Positions 1-10,604 of a DNA stretch of 64,000 nucleotides are shown here, one piece after another; the stretch's first letter is position 1; every line of letters starts with the position of its first letter. The position numbers and the translations under genes are program-made. The stretch is taken from contig CM032229.1 of NCBI GenBank assembly GCA_019009955.1, positions 79,549,001 through 79,613,000 on the forward strand, written 5' to 3'. This DNA comes from Riptortus pedestris (Eukaryota > Arthropoda > Insecta > Hemiptera > Alydidae). The notes below the pieces were generated by a model. It made no database searches. It saw only the letters and a list, made by a program, of their open reading frames with translations, and was not told where the DNA came from.

Positions 1-446
1 TAATTGTTCTTATTTCGATTAATGTTTGTAAATGTTCCTTTTGTTTTTTAATAACATCACACTTGAAATCTAGCATTTGTGTTATCTCTAAACAATAAAT
101 GAGCACAACGAGCTTCTCAATTAGCTCTTTAACTATGATTAAAACAATTTAAGCCGGGAACATACTTTGTAGTCTCAAAATTAGAATTATATGTAATTTG
201 TTCAAATTTAAAAACATTAAAACAAAGCCATAATCTTAACAAATATGTATTGATATGAATGAAATAAATTTTTTGTAGTAGTTAAAGCAAGTATTTATAG
301 CTTTTAACATACAAATAGTGTGAAGAATCGAAAGAGTGTAATGATAATTGATGCAGAAAACATTATTTATTGCTTTGAATATACTTGTAAGCAAAAATAT
401 AGGTCAATGCATACATGTCATATATAATAAAAGTTTATAAACATAC
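1..446 (-). other. Intron 2 of the ABCB10-like gene (donor side)
   Basis: AT-rich, with no reading frame matching the next ABCB10 segment (expected to begin near a NRLR-type sequence). The donor GTATGT lies at 441-446. I see no exon or repeat in this stretch. Confidence 0.6.
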
Positions 447-1118
447 CTGATACATTCATTAAATAAACTCTACCAAAATTGCATAGGCCTCCTACAATGA
501 ACACAGCAAGAAGAATACCACATAATTTATTCAGATTGTCAGTCATTTGTGCAGAATCAGCATCGTATATAATGTCGATAACTTTTCCCAAAGCAAAAGG
601 CACAGCCATGGTTACAGTAGACGAAACCAGTAGAAGAAGGACTCCTCCTACAATACTGATTTGATTCATAAATCTTGAAGTAGCAAATAGAGCATTAAGC
701 ACTGAGGCCAATGAAAATGTTTACCTGTAATTCTGCCACTTTCTGGCCTGGCAAGACGAAGGACCTTTTTAAATTCACCACCTGGCATAAGTTTTACACT
801 TGGTTTGGTCTTAATATCTGAGAGGGGAGGAGAAACTGCTTTTGTGCTATATAAGTTTTTTAGCCTGTGTGACTGTTTTGAAAACCTGCCAAGTTTTCTC
901 TGGGTGACCAGATGTTTGATTAAGGAAAATGTTTTCTTATCAGTCACATGTTTATTGCTGGAGGTCTGCAAGAAGCGTTGGCATATCGACAGAGGCACAT
1001 AACGACTAGAATGAGTAAAATATTGATTGCTTCTGCAAAAAATCAATGACCCCATGTTCAGGAAAGGCCCAGCCCTTAGCCTGGGTCCATGAATATGAAT
1101 GTAAGCAATCATTGTCAA
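447..1118 (-). CDS. ABCB10: ABCB10-like mitochondrial ABC transporter, first two coding exons (partial)
   Basis: Half-type ABC exporter of the mitochondrial inner membrane; the human relative supports haem synthesis. Exon 1 is 725-1118 (131 codons plus one base) and exon 2 is 447-647 (67 codons). The joined product carries a basic Ser/Arg-rich leader, then KVLRLARPESGRIT, then two hydrophobic segments, the first ending VPFALGKVIDIIY and the second running into GRVYLMNVSG. Order and spacing match human ABCB10 as I recall it: 13 residues lie between RPE and the SS of the first membrane helix in both. The start is uncertain: Met at 1118 opens the frame, but Met at 1055 would give a more typical mitochondrial leader with few acidic residues. 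Exon 2 ends in a Gly codon split after its first base, before donor GTATGT. The remaining membrane helices and nucleotide-binding domain lie off the left edge. Confident as to family, less so on the start. Confidence 0.85.
648..724 (-). other. 77-nt phase-1 intron of the ABCB10-like gene
   Basis: Donor GTAAAC (719-724) and acceptor TTGTAG (648-653). Removing it joins G|GA to give a Gly codon and restores the ABCB10 alignment without insertion or deletion. The frame 5' of it runs to a stop if unspliced, and the frame 3' of it opens with an unrelated Met, so splicing is needed. Other AG acceptors at ATCAG or TTCAAG give the wrong phase. Confidence 0.8.
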
Positions 1119-2596
1119 GAAAACTTGTCAATACTCCACATCCCAGGAGACCTTAAAATTTTATAATGAATTATAAAAAGAAATTAACAAATAATCCCAA
1201 TAAATCATATTTGTGGATCAACAAAAGCTGTCATAAAAACAACTCACCTCAATCCTTCTCAACAGGAACAAGGAATGATTAATTCCTACTAATGTTTAAA
1301 AATGATATTGCACAATAACAACATAACCTGAAGTGATAGTGTTATCACTGGGACCTCTTTGGACAGCATTGTCAAATTCAAAACTAGAATAAAAAGAGAC
1401 AAGTTATCACTGAAAACTATATTAGATAACTAGTCTAGATTACACACATAGAGATGATAGTTTTGAAACAAGAAGAAAAAATTGATATGAGTTATAGACA
1501 AAAATAAATAGATAGAAAATAGACAAAAATTCTTAATGTTCAAAGATTAATGCATACATATAAGACATGAACATATTTTTCTATTTTTTTTTTCTAGTTT
1601 CGTATTAGTTGAAGCACAAATACAGTTATAAATAATATAGTTATAAGTAATGGTGCAAGGAATGAGCCAAAACTGCAGTTTTAAAAATAAATCGTCTCAC
1701 ACACTAAAGAACATCCCGAAGATTATTGGTGGAGTAGTAGATATGTTATCTCAATAGCTTCCTATCATTTTCTACCTGCTGAATGTACATTTTTGTAACA
1801 TTGGCAGATAAAATGAATACTGATGATTGCTGTAGAAAGAGAATGTACCAATCTAAACTAGAAGTATATTCCTTACCAAAAGAAAGTTGTAGAAATCTAT
1901 TGTTTCTAAAAAAGTAATGTTGACTTGGAATATACGTCTATTTGGTGAGCGATTTTATTTTTGTTGTAGTTACCATTACCATGTTCACCGAGCATACTAA
2001 CTTTATAAGTCCTACAATTTAGTAATCTGCAGTTTAAATAAGTACTCACAGTAAGTGGAATGAAAAAAAACAAACTGAAATTTGAAGAAAATCATTCAGG
2101 GGGCTCCCTCGCACAATAAAAACAAGTTGTCTTCACTCGTTATATTAGTAGAAAGTTCTTTTAAAGAAAGTCTTTACAATATAGAGATATGAATTTTAAT
2201 TGTAAAGAAATCGGAAACCAAAATTATCCTCTATACTTACATTAACAATTTTTCGTTGGTCTATTGTATGATCTTTAGTAATGCCCATGAGAAGAGGGTC
2301 ACAGAAGATAATGTAATAAATGGGGGAGTTGGTTGAAGAGGAAGAATAAATGGGATTCTAATAGCTTCTAGAAAAGTAAACGATTTATTTTCACAAAATC
2401 ATATATTCCTGAAATAAAATGTTAAGGGAAATGGGTTTTCGGAAATAAAAATAAATATTATACACTTGTGACTCTGATTCGCATAGCTACAGAAGCATAT
2501 GCTGGCAGGTCATCATACACAATTCACTTCTTTCAATCCACTTTATTAAAAAATCTATTCGTTCCCTATATTTAAAGGCCCCTTTAGCAGTATGTG
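1119..2596. other. Upstream flank of the ABCB10-like gene
   Basis: AT-rich sequence that should hold the 5' UTR and promoter of the minus-strand transporter gene. I could not pick out a TATA box, CpG-rich patch or other defined promoter element, and no coding exon is supported. Confidence 0.4.
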
Positions 2597-2611
2597 TATT
2601 TAAGGCTAAAA

Positions 2612-2735
2612 TGTATTTAGTAACGGACTCATTAAATTAAGTCCCACCCTGGCTAGAAAAGGGTGGTAACCTGTAGATAACCCGTCCCAATTAGCCATAG
2701 TAGCATAAAGTGGACATAAATAAATAGATAACAAA
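2612..2735 (+). repeat. 5'-truncated copy of the tRNA-derived SINE
   Basis: Contains only the 3' body of the SINE: the segment CCCTGGCTAGAAAAGGG, GTAACCTGTAGATAACC, an AATTAGCC block and the TGGACATAAATAAATA tail. The tRNA-like head is missing. It is flanked by TATTTAAGGYTAAAA at 2597-2611 and 2736-2750 (15 bp, one mismatch), a target-site duplication of the size left by LINE machinery. 5' truncation plus this duplication points to target-primed reverse transcription. Confidence 0.75.
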
Positions 2736-2861
2736 TATTTAAGGTTAAAATCTTATCGATACTTCTGCCCAAAGCTACGTCACGACTAGTAAAAAATCAT
2801 GGAAAACGGTTAATTGAGAGAAAAAAGAAGATTTTTAGATCGTAGTATAGTTTGAATATAA

Positions 2862-3532
2862 AAAAGTCCGTCACGCAGGAGCTGCGTAAACTAAGCAGAT
2901 TTCCCACGTGAAGTCTTACAGTAGAGAAATCTGCCCAATAACAACTGTAGTAGGTAAGGGATCTCTAAACTTATCCACGAGGGACGAACAGTTACGGAAA
3001 TGGCCGCCAGAGCTCTCGGCGGAATGTAGCGAACATAACCGACTACTGTCGACCACACACAGAATACAAATGCAAATATCTCGGTTAATATTCAAGATAA
3101 AGAATAAATGTATAGAACAATATTTATAGTACATTGTATTTGCAATAAGATTGATACTATACAATTTTTTGATCCGACGCATAATAACGGAGATATTTTG
3201 AATTTTCGAAAATCCCCCCTCTAAACCCCCCTCACACTGGCCCGATTTCAGCCATTTACGAACTTGATCTTCCTTTTTACATAAAACGATTAAATTCCGA
3301 GTTTGGTAACGATCAAACAAAAATTGCGACCGCTAGAGCGTTAACAGACAAATATATAGATAGATAGACCGATAGATATATATACATAGATATTTATATA
3401 TACAGTTTTGAACGGATCTCATTATTCGTCATCTCCTGGGTAGGATCGATGGACATTTGAAGAAATTTTTCGAAACTCGCGTCATGAGTACGGCCTCAAT
3501 AGCTGATTTCCCTTAAGGGAAATCTGCTAAAA
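2862..3532 (+). mobile_element. Family H (HINE/Helentron-like) copy H1, complete
   Basis: Runs from AAAAGTCCGTCACGCAG through the inverted-repeat motif AGCAGATTTCCC, an AT-rich body with the conserved block CGTTATTATGC-type/GGAGATATTTTGAATTTTCG, a TA/TAGA microsatellite core near 3350-3410, to the 3' palindrome TTTCCCTTAAGGGAAA and TCTGCTAAAA. The 5' end holds a small hairpin ACGCA...TGCGT. No reading frame of its own. These are the parts expected of a non-autonomous Helentron-associated element. Confidence 0.75.
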
Positions 3533-3638
3533 CAGAATAACCTAACATAAAACGCTTAAACTAAACTATCGATTTGCTGTAACTATCGAACGTGTAATAA
3601 ACTAAAGCTTTACACCGGTGTCAATTTGAATTAATATG

Positions 3639-3640
<2 letters not shown>

Positions 3641-3699
<59 letters not shown>

Positions 3700-4491
3700 T
3701 GTTAACGCTCTAGCGGTCGCAATTTTTGTTTGATCGTTACGAAACTCGATATTTAACTGTTTTATGTAAAAAGACAGATCAAGTTCGTTAATGGCTGAAA
3801 TCGGACCAGAGGGAGGGGGGTTTAGAGGGGGGATTTTCGAAAATTCGAAATATCTCCGTTATTATGCATCGGATCGAAAAATTGTATATAACCAATCTTA
3901 TTGCAAATTAAATTTACTATAAATATTGTTATATACGTTTATTCTCTATCTTGAATATTAACCGAGATATTTGCATTTTTCAGTTTTCAGCAAACCGCCA
4001 CTTCTACTCATGTTACGTAAACAATACTCTGCTACATAATAAATCACATTATTGGAAGTTTAAATACCAAAAATTGTATTCAAGAGACCTTTATTATACG
4101 AGATACATGCAAATATGTCCTGGTGACTCCCCCCCCCCATCTTAAAGTTTTGGACTACTAAAATTTTATTGATTGAGATAACAATTATTCTGACTCATTA
4201 TTAATTACAGTACTAGATATAGTAAATAGTTCTCAATAAAATTAATGTGTTATATTCTGATATATTTCAGTAATTGTTTTTCTTCCCGGGGTGAAGCGGG
4301 CAGACCCGTTTGTTTACATTTCTAACCTAACGCTTCCTGTCGGCAGGTTATTGAAATTGGATGAAACATTTCTTATTTCCGTTTGTATATATTCACGGTG
4401 TTGTTGTGTTAGCAGTATGTATATTTATCTATTACTAAACTTCACGAGGGAAATCTGCTTAGTTTACGCAACCCCTGCGTGACGGACTTTT
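3641..4491 (-). mobile_element. Family H copy H2, 3' half missing
   Basis: From a (TA)n core at 3641-3698 rightwards, the sequence is the family-H body in reverse, ending at 4491 in the complement of AAAAGTCCGTCACGCAG. The 3' half beyond the (TA)n is absent; 3541-3640 is unrelated. The long body variant (about 4150-4440) also occurs in H9 and H16. The copy abuts H3 directly in the same orientation. Confidence 0.7.
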
Positions 4492-4613
4492 TTTTAGCAG
4501 ATTTCCCTCAAGGGAAATCAGCTATTGAGGTCGTACTCATGACGCGAGTTTTGAAAAATTTCCTCAAATGTCCATCGATCCTACCCAGGAGATGACGAAA
4601 ATGAGGTCCGTTC

Positions 4614-4660
<47 letters not shown>

Positions 4661-4661
<1 letters not shown>

Positions 4662-5790
4662 TAGCTCAGATACCCGGCTTCGCCCGGGAATTCATTTGAG
4701 GCTGAATGGTGATGGTATTTTTTAGCAGGCTTTACATTGCACAATATTTTGACATTTACCCGTCCCAGTGTTTAGGATTGATACCCATCTTTGCCGTGGA
4801 TTTGCTAATAATAGAATTATTTGTTCGATAAGGCTTCACAGTCTTCGATATTTTTATATTTCCCGTCTCTTATACATGTAAATATGGTGAATTTTTATTT
4901 CAGGCCTCCCTTTTAACCCCTCCCCCCCCCGTTCGAACCTAAAAATTTTAATATATGTAACTTATAATCATGGAAGAATTAATGCTAATTGACATACCGA
5001 GTTTTGTTAAGTTCGGTTCAGCCGTTAGTGCCCGCTAAAGTTTTAACGTATAACTCATTTATACTTAGGTATACGACAAAAGTGTATATAACAAAAGTTA
5101 CTCTAAATAACAAAATAAACAACTTTTGTTATGTTTATATTGGCGGGAAAACCCAATAGGAAACGAAATATCGCTATTTTTAATTTCAGGCTTCCCTTAT
5201 AACCCCCACTCCTGCCCGTCCTTAGAAATGTTGGTATGGCTTATTATAATGAAGGCCTCACTGCTAATACACATACCTAGTTTTATTTAGTTCGGTTGAG
5301 TCTTTTTTTGCAAATAATATTGTTGACTCCCGCTATAATTTTTAGCGTATAACGCATTTACACTTAGGTATACGACAAAAGTGTATATAACAAAAGTTAC
5401 TCTAAATAACAAAATAAACAACTTTTGTTATGTGCATATTTACCTAAAAACCAATAGAAAACGAAATATCGCTATTTTTAATTTCAGGCTTCCCTTATAA
5501 CCCCCACTCCTGTTCGTCTCAGAGAAAATTAATATAGCCTAAAGTCTAAGTTGGGTTAGTAGTAATATACATACCAAGTTTCATAAAATTCGGTTCAGCC
5601 GTTTATGCGTGAAAAGGTAACAAACAAACAAACAAACAAATAAACAAACAAACAAATAAACAAACAAACAAACAAACAGACACCAAAGAAACAAAATGCA
5701 GTTATGGTGTCTATGACATGTGAAACGAAAAGTTATCGTGAAATTTCGCGAAAAAAATCAATGTACAGACAGAGGTTACAATTTTATATA
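4661..5790 (+). repeat. Family B repeat, copy B1
   Basis: Begins CTAGCTCAGATACCCGG with the small stem CCCGG-CTTCG-CCGGG and ends near TTACAATTTTATATATA, with (TA)n before and after. Inside are two ~300-bp units (ACAAAAGTTACTCTAAATAA at about 5092 and 5391), then CGGTTCAGCCGTTT, a run of AAAC units, and a conserved hairpin AGACACCA (5678-5685) / TGGTGTCT (5705-5712). The GGTTCAGCCGTTT plus tandem-AAAC end resembles 3' ends of RTE-type LINEs, but no enzyme is encoded, so class remains open. Confidence 0.65.
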
Positions 5791-5792
5791 TA

Positions 5793-7337
5793 CAGTATGG
5801 ACCCGATTAACCGAGGTTCGATTAACCGAGGTCCCGATTAACCGAGGTGCCAAACATTTAAAAAAAAAAAAAAAAAATGTAGGTGCGGTAACCTTTGGAA
5901 GTGATTTTGAACTTTTTTAAACCCCTCAAAACCCTAGGCCGGATGCAGGTGTTCAGCAAGCGGTTTATTGAAAAGGAAGCTCTAAGACAGTCGTTAATTG
6001 CCTTCTGAGAAATGCATCTCTAGCACCACGTCCAACCCTCCTTCCCCTGTTCCGGGAATATTGTATTTACATTTCTACTTGTCACAACCCGGCTAAAAAA
6101 CGTAAAAGAGTGGTTATTTCGCTTGAAAAAAAATTAGAAGCAATTCATCGCTTGGACAAAGGCGAGTCTTTAAAAAAAGTTGCTCAGGATTATGGTGTCG
6201 GTGAAAATACTGTCGGTGACTGGAGGAGGAATAGGAAGCAAATTGAAAACTATGTTTATCAAAGTGCATCCAAGGAGGCTTCTAACTGCAGAATCTACAT
6301 TGAAGAAGTCATCGTGTGAGCTTTTAGAAGAAGCCCTTTTACTGTGGTTTTGCCATGCAAGAGAGCAAGGATTCCCGGTAAGTGGTCCAATAATTCAAGA
6401 GAAAGCATTGTCTCTTAATTAAAATTAAATTCGCCTATAGAGAAATTTGAGGCGAGTAAAGGTTTGCTAAGTCGTTTTAAAACAGACACGCGGCATAAGA
6501 GCACTCGTCATTTCCGTGGAAAAACTTTCAGCAGACACGGAATCTGCGACTAGGTTTATTAGTAATAGTTTTCTTTATTAGTAAAGTCCCATAATCTATG
6601 CGCGGACCAAATTTACAATGCTGATAAGACCGGTTTGTGGTATAAAGTGTTGCCCCAAAAAACTCTAGCGACGAATATGGACAAAATCTGTTAGTGGTTT
6701 CAAGGGTGTTAAAGATAGGGTCACTGTTTTGGTTTGCGCGAATGCAAGTGGAGAGGATAAACTAAAGTTAGTTTTAATCGGAAAATCAGCCAAACCTAGA
6801 GCCCTCAAACACGTCAATTTTAATAACCTGTCGGTTGTTTATAAATATCAAAAATCTGCGTGGATGAGTGCTGAAATTTTCGAGCATTGGTTCAAACATA
6901 ATTTTGTACCACACGTCAAAAATTTTCTTGACGAAAAAAAACTGCCTCATAAAGCCCTGCTTGTCATTGATAATGCACCATCACATCCCGACGAGAACGT
7001 CTTAAGCGTGGGCGAGATTAAGGCCATGTTTTTCTCATCAAATGTTACATCATTGATCCAACCCATGGATCAAGGAGTAATTTCGGCATTTAAGCGATAT
7101 TACAAAAAGAAGCTCTTAACTACAATGCTATATGTATGTACATACAATCTACTTCTATTATTAATTTATGATTAAAAAATGTAAATATGAATATAATTAT
7201 TAAACTTATAGGTAGGTACTAGTTTTTATTCTAAAAACCTTACATTTTCAGCTGGTATTAGTAGGTTCCGATTAACCGAGAATTTCGATTAACCGAGGTA
7301 AAAGCGGTCCCGATTGACTCGGTTAATCGGGTCCCTA

Positions 7338-7340
<3 letters not shown>
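5793..7340 (+). mobile_element. Tigger/pogo-type DNA transposon, 1548 bp, both ends present
   Basis: Terminal inverted repeats begin CAGTATGGACCCGATTAACC on the left and CAGTAGGGACCCGATTAACC on the right, with further CGATTAACCGAGG repeats just inside. TA dinucleotides flank both ends (5791-5792 and 7341-7342), the target duplication of the Tc1/mariner/pogo superfamily. It sits at the boundary between the tail of B1 and the (TA)n core of H3, so it was the last of the three to arrive. Confidence 0.88.
6092..7118 (+). pseudogene. Tigger/jerky-type transposase, decayed
   Basis: The N-terminal helix-turn-helix of CENP-B/pogo type is visible (SLEKKLEAIHRLDKGESL, then VAQDYGVGENTVGDWRR). The next parts are in other frames: LLEEALLLWFCHAREQGFPV around 6320-6385, then KFEASKGLLSRF around 6442. 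The DDE domain follows with D in YNADKTGL (~6620), D in LLVIDNAPSHP (~6970) and D in QPMDQGV (~7065). Stops and at least two frameshifts separate the pieces, and the product ends shortly after YYKKKLL. All three catalytic Asp are still seen, but no intact protein can be made. Confidence 0.85.
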
Positions 7341-7397
<57 letters not shown>

Positions 7398-7825
7398 CTG
7401 TTAACGCTCTAGCGGTAGCAATTTTTGTTTAATCGTTACCAAACTTCATATTTAAGCGTTTTACGTAAAAAGAGAGATCAAGTTCGTTAATGGCTGAAAT
7501 CGGACCTGTGGGAGGGGGGGTTTAGAGGGGGGGATTTTTGAAAATTCAAAATATCTCCGTTACTATACGTCGGATCGAAAAATATTATAGAATCAATCTT
7601 ATTGCAAATTAAATTTACTATAAATATTGTTATATACATTTATTCTCTATTTTGAATATTAACCGAGATATTTGTAAATCTGGGCGGCTAACGGACGGGT
7701 GACTTTCCCGCCAAAAGCTAGTTCGGCCGTTTCCTTAACTGCTCGACTCTCGTGAAATTTCTCTATTGTAAAACTTCTCGTGGGTAATGTGCTTAGTTTA
7801 CGCAGCCCCTGCGTGACGGACTTTT

Positions 7826-7954
7826 TGTTTTATTTGTTGAGTTTTCGGTTCCCGTTCATATTTTTCACTGTTTGAATAGTTTGTGTTTAATTAGTTCTTG
7901 TTACTTTCTATATTTACTTGTTCCACAAGTAATATTGCCCCGCAACAAATGTAA

Positions 7955-8023
<69 letters not shown>

Positions 8024-8110
8024 AATATATAAAATATAAAAATTTAACAATTTGGAATATTTTTACCATTTGGTTATCTGTTGAAGGGTGTTAATCCCTA
8101 ATACAAATAC
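7826..8110. repeat. AT-rich spacer with (TA)n at about 7963-8016
   Basis: Unique-looking AT-rich sequence to the right of H3, then an ATAAATATAAATA stretch growing into a pure TA run. No gene seen. Confidence 0.6.
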
Positions 8111-8139
8111 ATAATAATAATACTTACTGGATTGAACTA

Positions 8140-8225
8140 AAGGATTTTATTTAATGAGTACGCCACTAAATGAATTCCTTTTGACGAAGCGAGAAACGAA
8201 CCCACCACCCTTGGAGTCGTATTTT
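8140..8225 (-). repeat. Possible worn SINE fragment
   Basis: The blocks TATTTAATGAGTACGCCACT and AAATGAATTCC followed by a GAAACGAACCCACC-like stretch resemble the middle and head of the SINE at 60802-61031 in reverse. Too diverged to show ends or a target duplication. Confidence 0.3.
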
Positions 8226-8990
8226 AACATTTAATCTATATAAATGAAACTATAAGGTTTCTTTGATTTTCTATTTAAATTCGGCGGGAATCAATTTTTT
8301 TCCAAATAGGAGGAGACCGGGAGGGGGGGGGGGTACGTCTATGTGTAAACACATTTTCGTCAATATCTTCGTTAATACTCATTTTTCGAGAAAATGTAAA
8401 AAATAACAACATAGTATGTTGTAGAATAACAATTTCGGCCCTAAAAGCGTTTTATACAATTTCTGGTTTTGACTTTATTATTTGTGTTCTATGAAATGCC
8501 TAAATAGAAGTGAAAAATCTTTTACTTATTATTTAAGGGAATTGATATTGTTAACATGCGCTATTTCATACTTTGCTTCCATCCTCAGCAGGGGGGGGGG
8601 GGGGGTTACTCCGTCAATATTTTTCTTAACATTGATTTTATCAGAAAGACATAAAGATCATATTGTGTTTAAAATGTATTTTACAGCCATAGACGGTTGC
8701 TTAAATGTATGAATTTCGATTCTGATTTCCAGATTCCGGTCAAAAAAGGAATTTATTAATGCCCCATAAGAATGAATCAATTAGATTGTGACATTTTAGA
8801 TATATTTATTTGGGGAATGAATTTTGCCACCTAAGGCATATCATAGTAAAATAATTGGTAAAGGATCACCTTATTTTAAAACATATGATAAAAGATCTAC
8901 AGTTATAGCAAAAAAAAAAAAACACTAGCTTTTCTCGAGTGGAATAATAGGAGCACAAGGCAAATATTCAGTTTAGTGTTTTAGTGTGCA
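8226..8990. other. Non-coding spacer with two poly-G tracts
   Basis: Two G runs (about 8322-8333 and 8590-8605) are each followed by related text (CGTCAATATCTTCGTTAAT and CGTCAATATTTTTCTTAAC), suggesting an old duplication of a ~260-bp unit. No gene supported. Confidence 0.4.
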
Positions 8991-9029
8991 GTTAAACTGT
9001 ATTGAACCACCTGATTTATAAATGTAGAC

Positions 9030-9190
9030 TGACTCAAGACATACGAAGACAGTTAGAGACTGATGTTCACGGATGGCCTATCAGCTCCGATATTTTATTG
9101 TCAAAACACATCAATTTATTAAAAGAAATAGCCTACGATATCCTTAAGCTGAGAGAGGAAAAGATAATTTAAAATTAATATTATGTGTTT
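9030..9190 (+). pseudogene. LINE 3' end: C-terminal coding remnant
   Basis: One frame reads HGWPISSDILLSKHINLL then KEIAYDILKLREEKII and a stop. The same 3' end occurs in reverse at 24110-24240, reading AWPISTDILFLKHLNLLK. Two separated copies sharing codons and the following AATATTATG support a LINE family whose last ORF ends here. Only the extreme C-terminus is present. Confidence 0.6.
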
Positions 9191-10010
9191 TTTATTGGTT
9201 ATTTAATTGTACTATTTAATGTTTTTTGTTTTATTTTATCAAGTTTAACTTTATAATTGTATTTACATTTTAATATGTATATATATTATTATATAAAAAA
9301 ATTGTTAAATTTGACCAAATGCACATATAATGCAAATATGCATGGGATGTGCAGAAAAATAGAATCCCTCCACATAGGGTTACTATGTAGAGGAAATAAA
9401 AAAAAAAAAAAAAAAAAAAATGTATTGAAAATATGTGTCTGTAGGAGATGTTTCATTATGGTGTCTATATATTGGCTGTTGTCGTGTAGTAGTCCTGAAA
9501 GCTTAGTACATATATTTCTTTAGAGAAGGAATTTTGTTACCATTCCCTATATTATGGCGTTCTACTATTCGTAGGAATGAGGGCTTAACATGGAGTAGTC
9601 TAGCAAGTTGATACAAAGTGTTCGGGGTAGATTGGATTACTCCCTTCTGTATAAATTGTATAAGGTGGAGGAAGATTTTGTATGTGAAGAGATTTTGAAG
9701 AAGTGAGTAACGACCATGGTAGGTGTCTAGGTTGTGGATGGAACGGGAATTCTCTATGATGGAATAAAGAAGCAGCTTTTCTAGGATTGACGGATGTAAT
9801 GGGCTTGTGGAAACCTCAGACTTCGGCAGATCTATTGAGTTTATGGAAAGTAAGAAAAGAGAAGGGAGGGAAAAGATAAGTGTGCCTGTTTTCGACGGAT
9901 AAATACGATTACTATGCCCGTTCAAATATTATTTTATTTAAACAATTTATAAAATAATATATTTCATTTTTAATACAATTCAAATAACAATTAAAAGGCC
10001 TGCGGCTCTG
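9191..10010. other. Spacer with an unassigned 140-codon open frame (9503-9925, minus)
   Basis: A minus-strand frame of 140 codons starts at 9925. Its product has no domain I recognise, no signal peptide, and leucine- and serine-rich low-complexity character. It could be a worn retroelement piece or chance. A poly-A tract lies at about 9399-9420. I do not call it a gene. Confidence 0.35.
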
Positions 10011-10018
10011 CTCCACTC

Positions 10019-10212
10019 CAGGGTGGTAAAACTATGATTATCACTTCAGGGAGGTATCACTACGGTTATCGTCTCAGGAAGGTAACACTATGGTTATAGT
10101 TTTTTTTGGGGGGGGGGGCACAATAGGTTTATCTCTGCAAGGAGGAAACACGATTATCGTTTCGGTAAGGCAAAACTTTGGGTATCGCTTCAGGTAGGTA
10201 TCACGACTGTTA
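10019..10212 (+). repeat. 28-bp minisatellite, about six worn units
   Basis: The unit reads GGTAWCACTAYGGTTATCR then YTTCAGGRA and recurs from about 10019. The first three copies keep a 28-bp period; later ones are disturbed by a T/G-rich insertion near 10100-10120. Confidence 0.65.
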
Positions 10213-10604
10213 TTGTGACCAGCAAAAATGATCAAAATAGAATATATTCTAGTTAGGAAGAGTCCTAGACGACGTTTGATGTTCCATATCCAACGTATTG
10301 GTCAAGTGCAGGAGGGTTTGATACAAGATGAACCCCTGAGAAAGACAGAGCGAAACGGATATACTGTCGATGGCTGAGAGGAACACTACACTAGTCAACT
10401 TTTCTACGGAACTACCTGGGAAAAGTTGAAAGTTGTAATATTGGTAGCGCCGGAGGTTTTAATTTAACTGTGACTTCCGCTACAAAGGAAAGGTGAGTAC
10501 TTTAGTTGAGAAAGACTACGGTAGATGGCTGTCTCACATGTATGCATCGATGCAGAGATATGCATCTGTCGAAACTGCTGACTGAATATCTGAGGTGTAA
10601 ATCA
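10213..10604 (+). other. Spacer with a possible LINE-derived fragment
   Basis: Part of the stretch translates to KSPRRRLMFHIQRIGQVQEG, which resembles the tail after non-LTR reverse transcriptases (RRxLRWxGHVxRM-type) only loosely. No other feature seen. Confidence 0.25.

Larger units (their letters stand above)
4492..7825 (-). mobile_element. Family H copy H3, split by a family-B repeat and a Tigger transposon
   Basis: The H 3' end (reverse of TCTGCTAAAA plus palindrome) lies at 4492-4560 and H sequence continues to the (TA)n at about 4620-4660. H resumes after (TA)n at 7341-7393 and reaches the 5' terminus GTCCGTCACGCAG (reverse) at 7825. About 2.7 kb of foreign DNA sits in its microsatellite core. 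Without the insertions the copy is about 0.65 kb, matching H1 and H4. Confidence 0.75.

Noticed and set aside
479..664. Plus-strand open frame over ABCB10 exon 2
   Set aside because: Complement of the real exon; no domain of its own.
1819..1840. CTGATGATTGCTGTAGAAAG as a further hammerhead-like core
   Set aside because: No helix II can form in the 8-nt gap and no AATAAA follows at the expected spacing.
10213..10604. LINE endonuclease or RT tail
   Set aside because: Only a short RRRLMFHIQRIGQVQ-like similarity; too little for a firm call.
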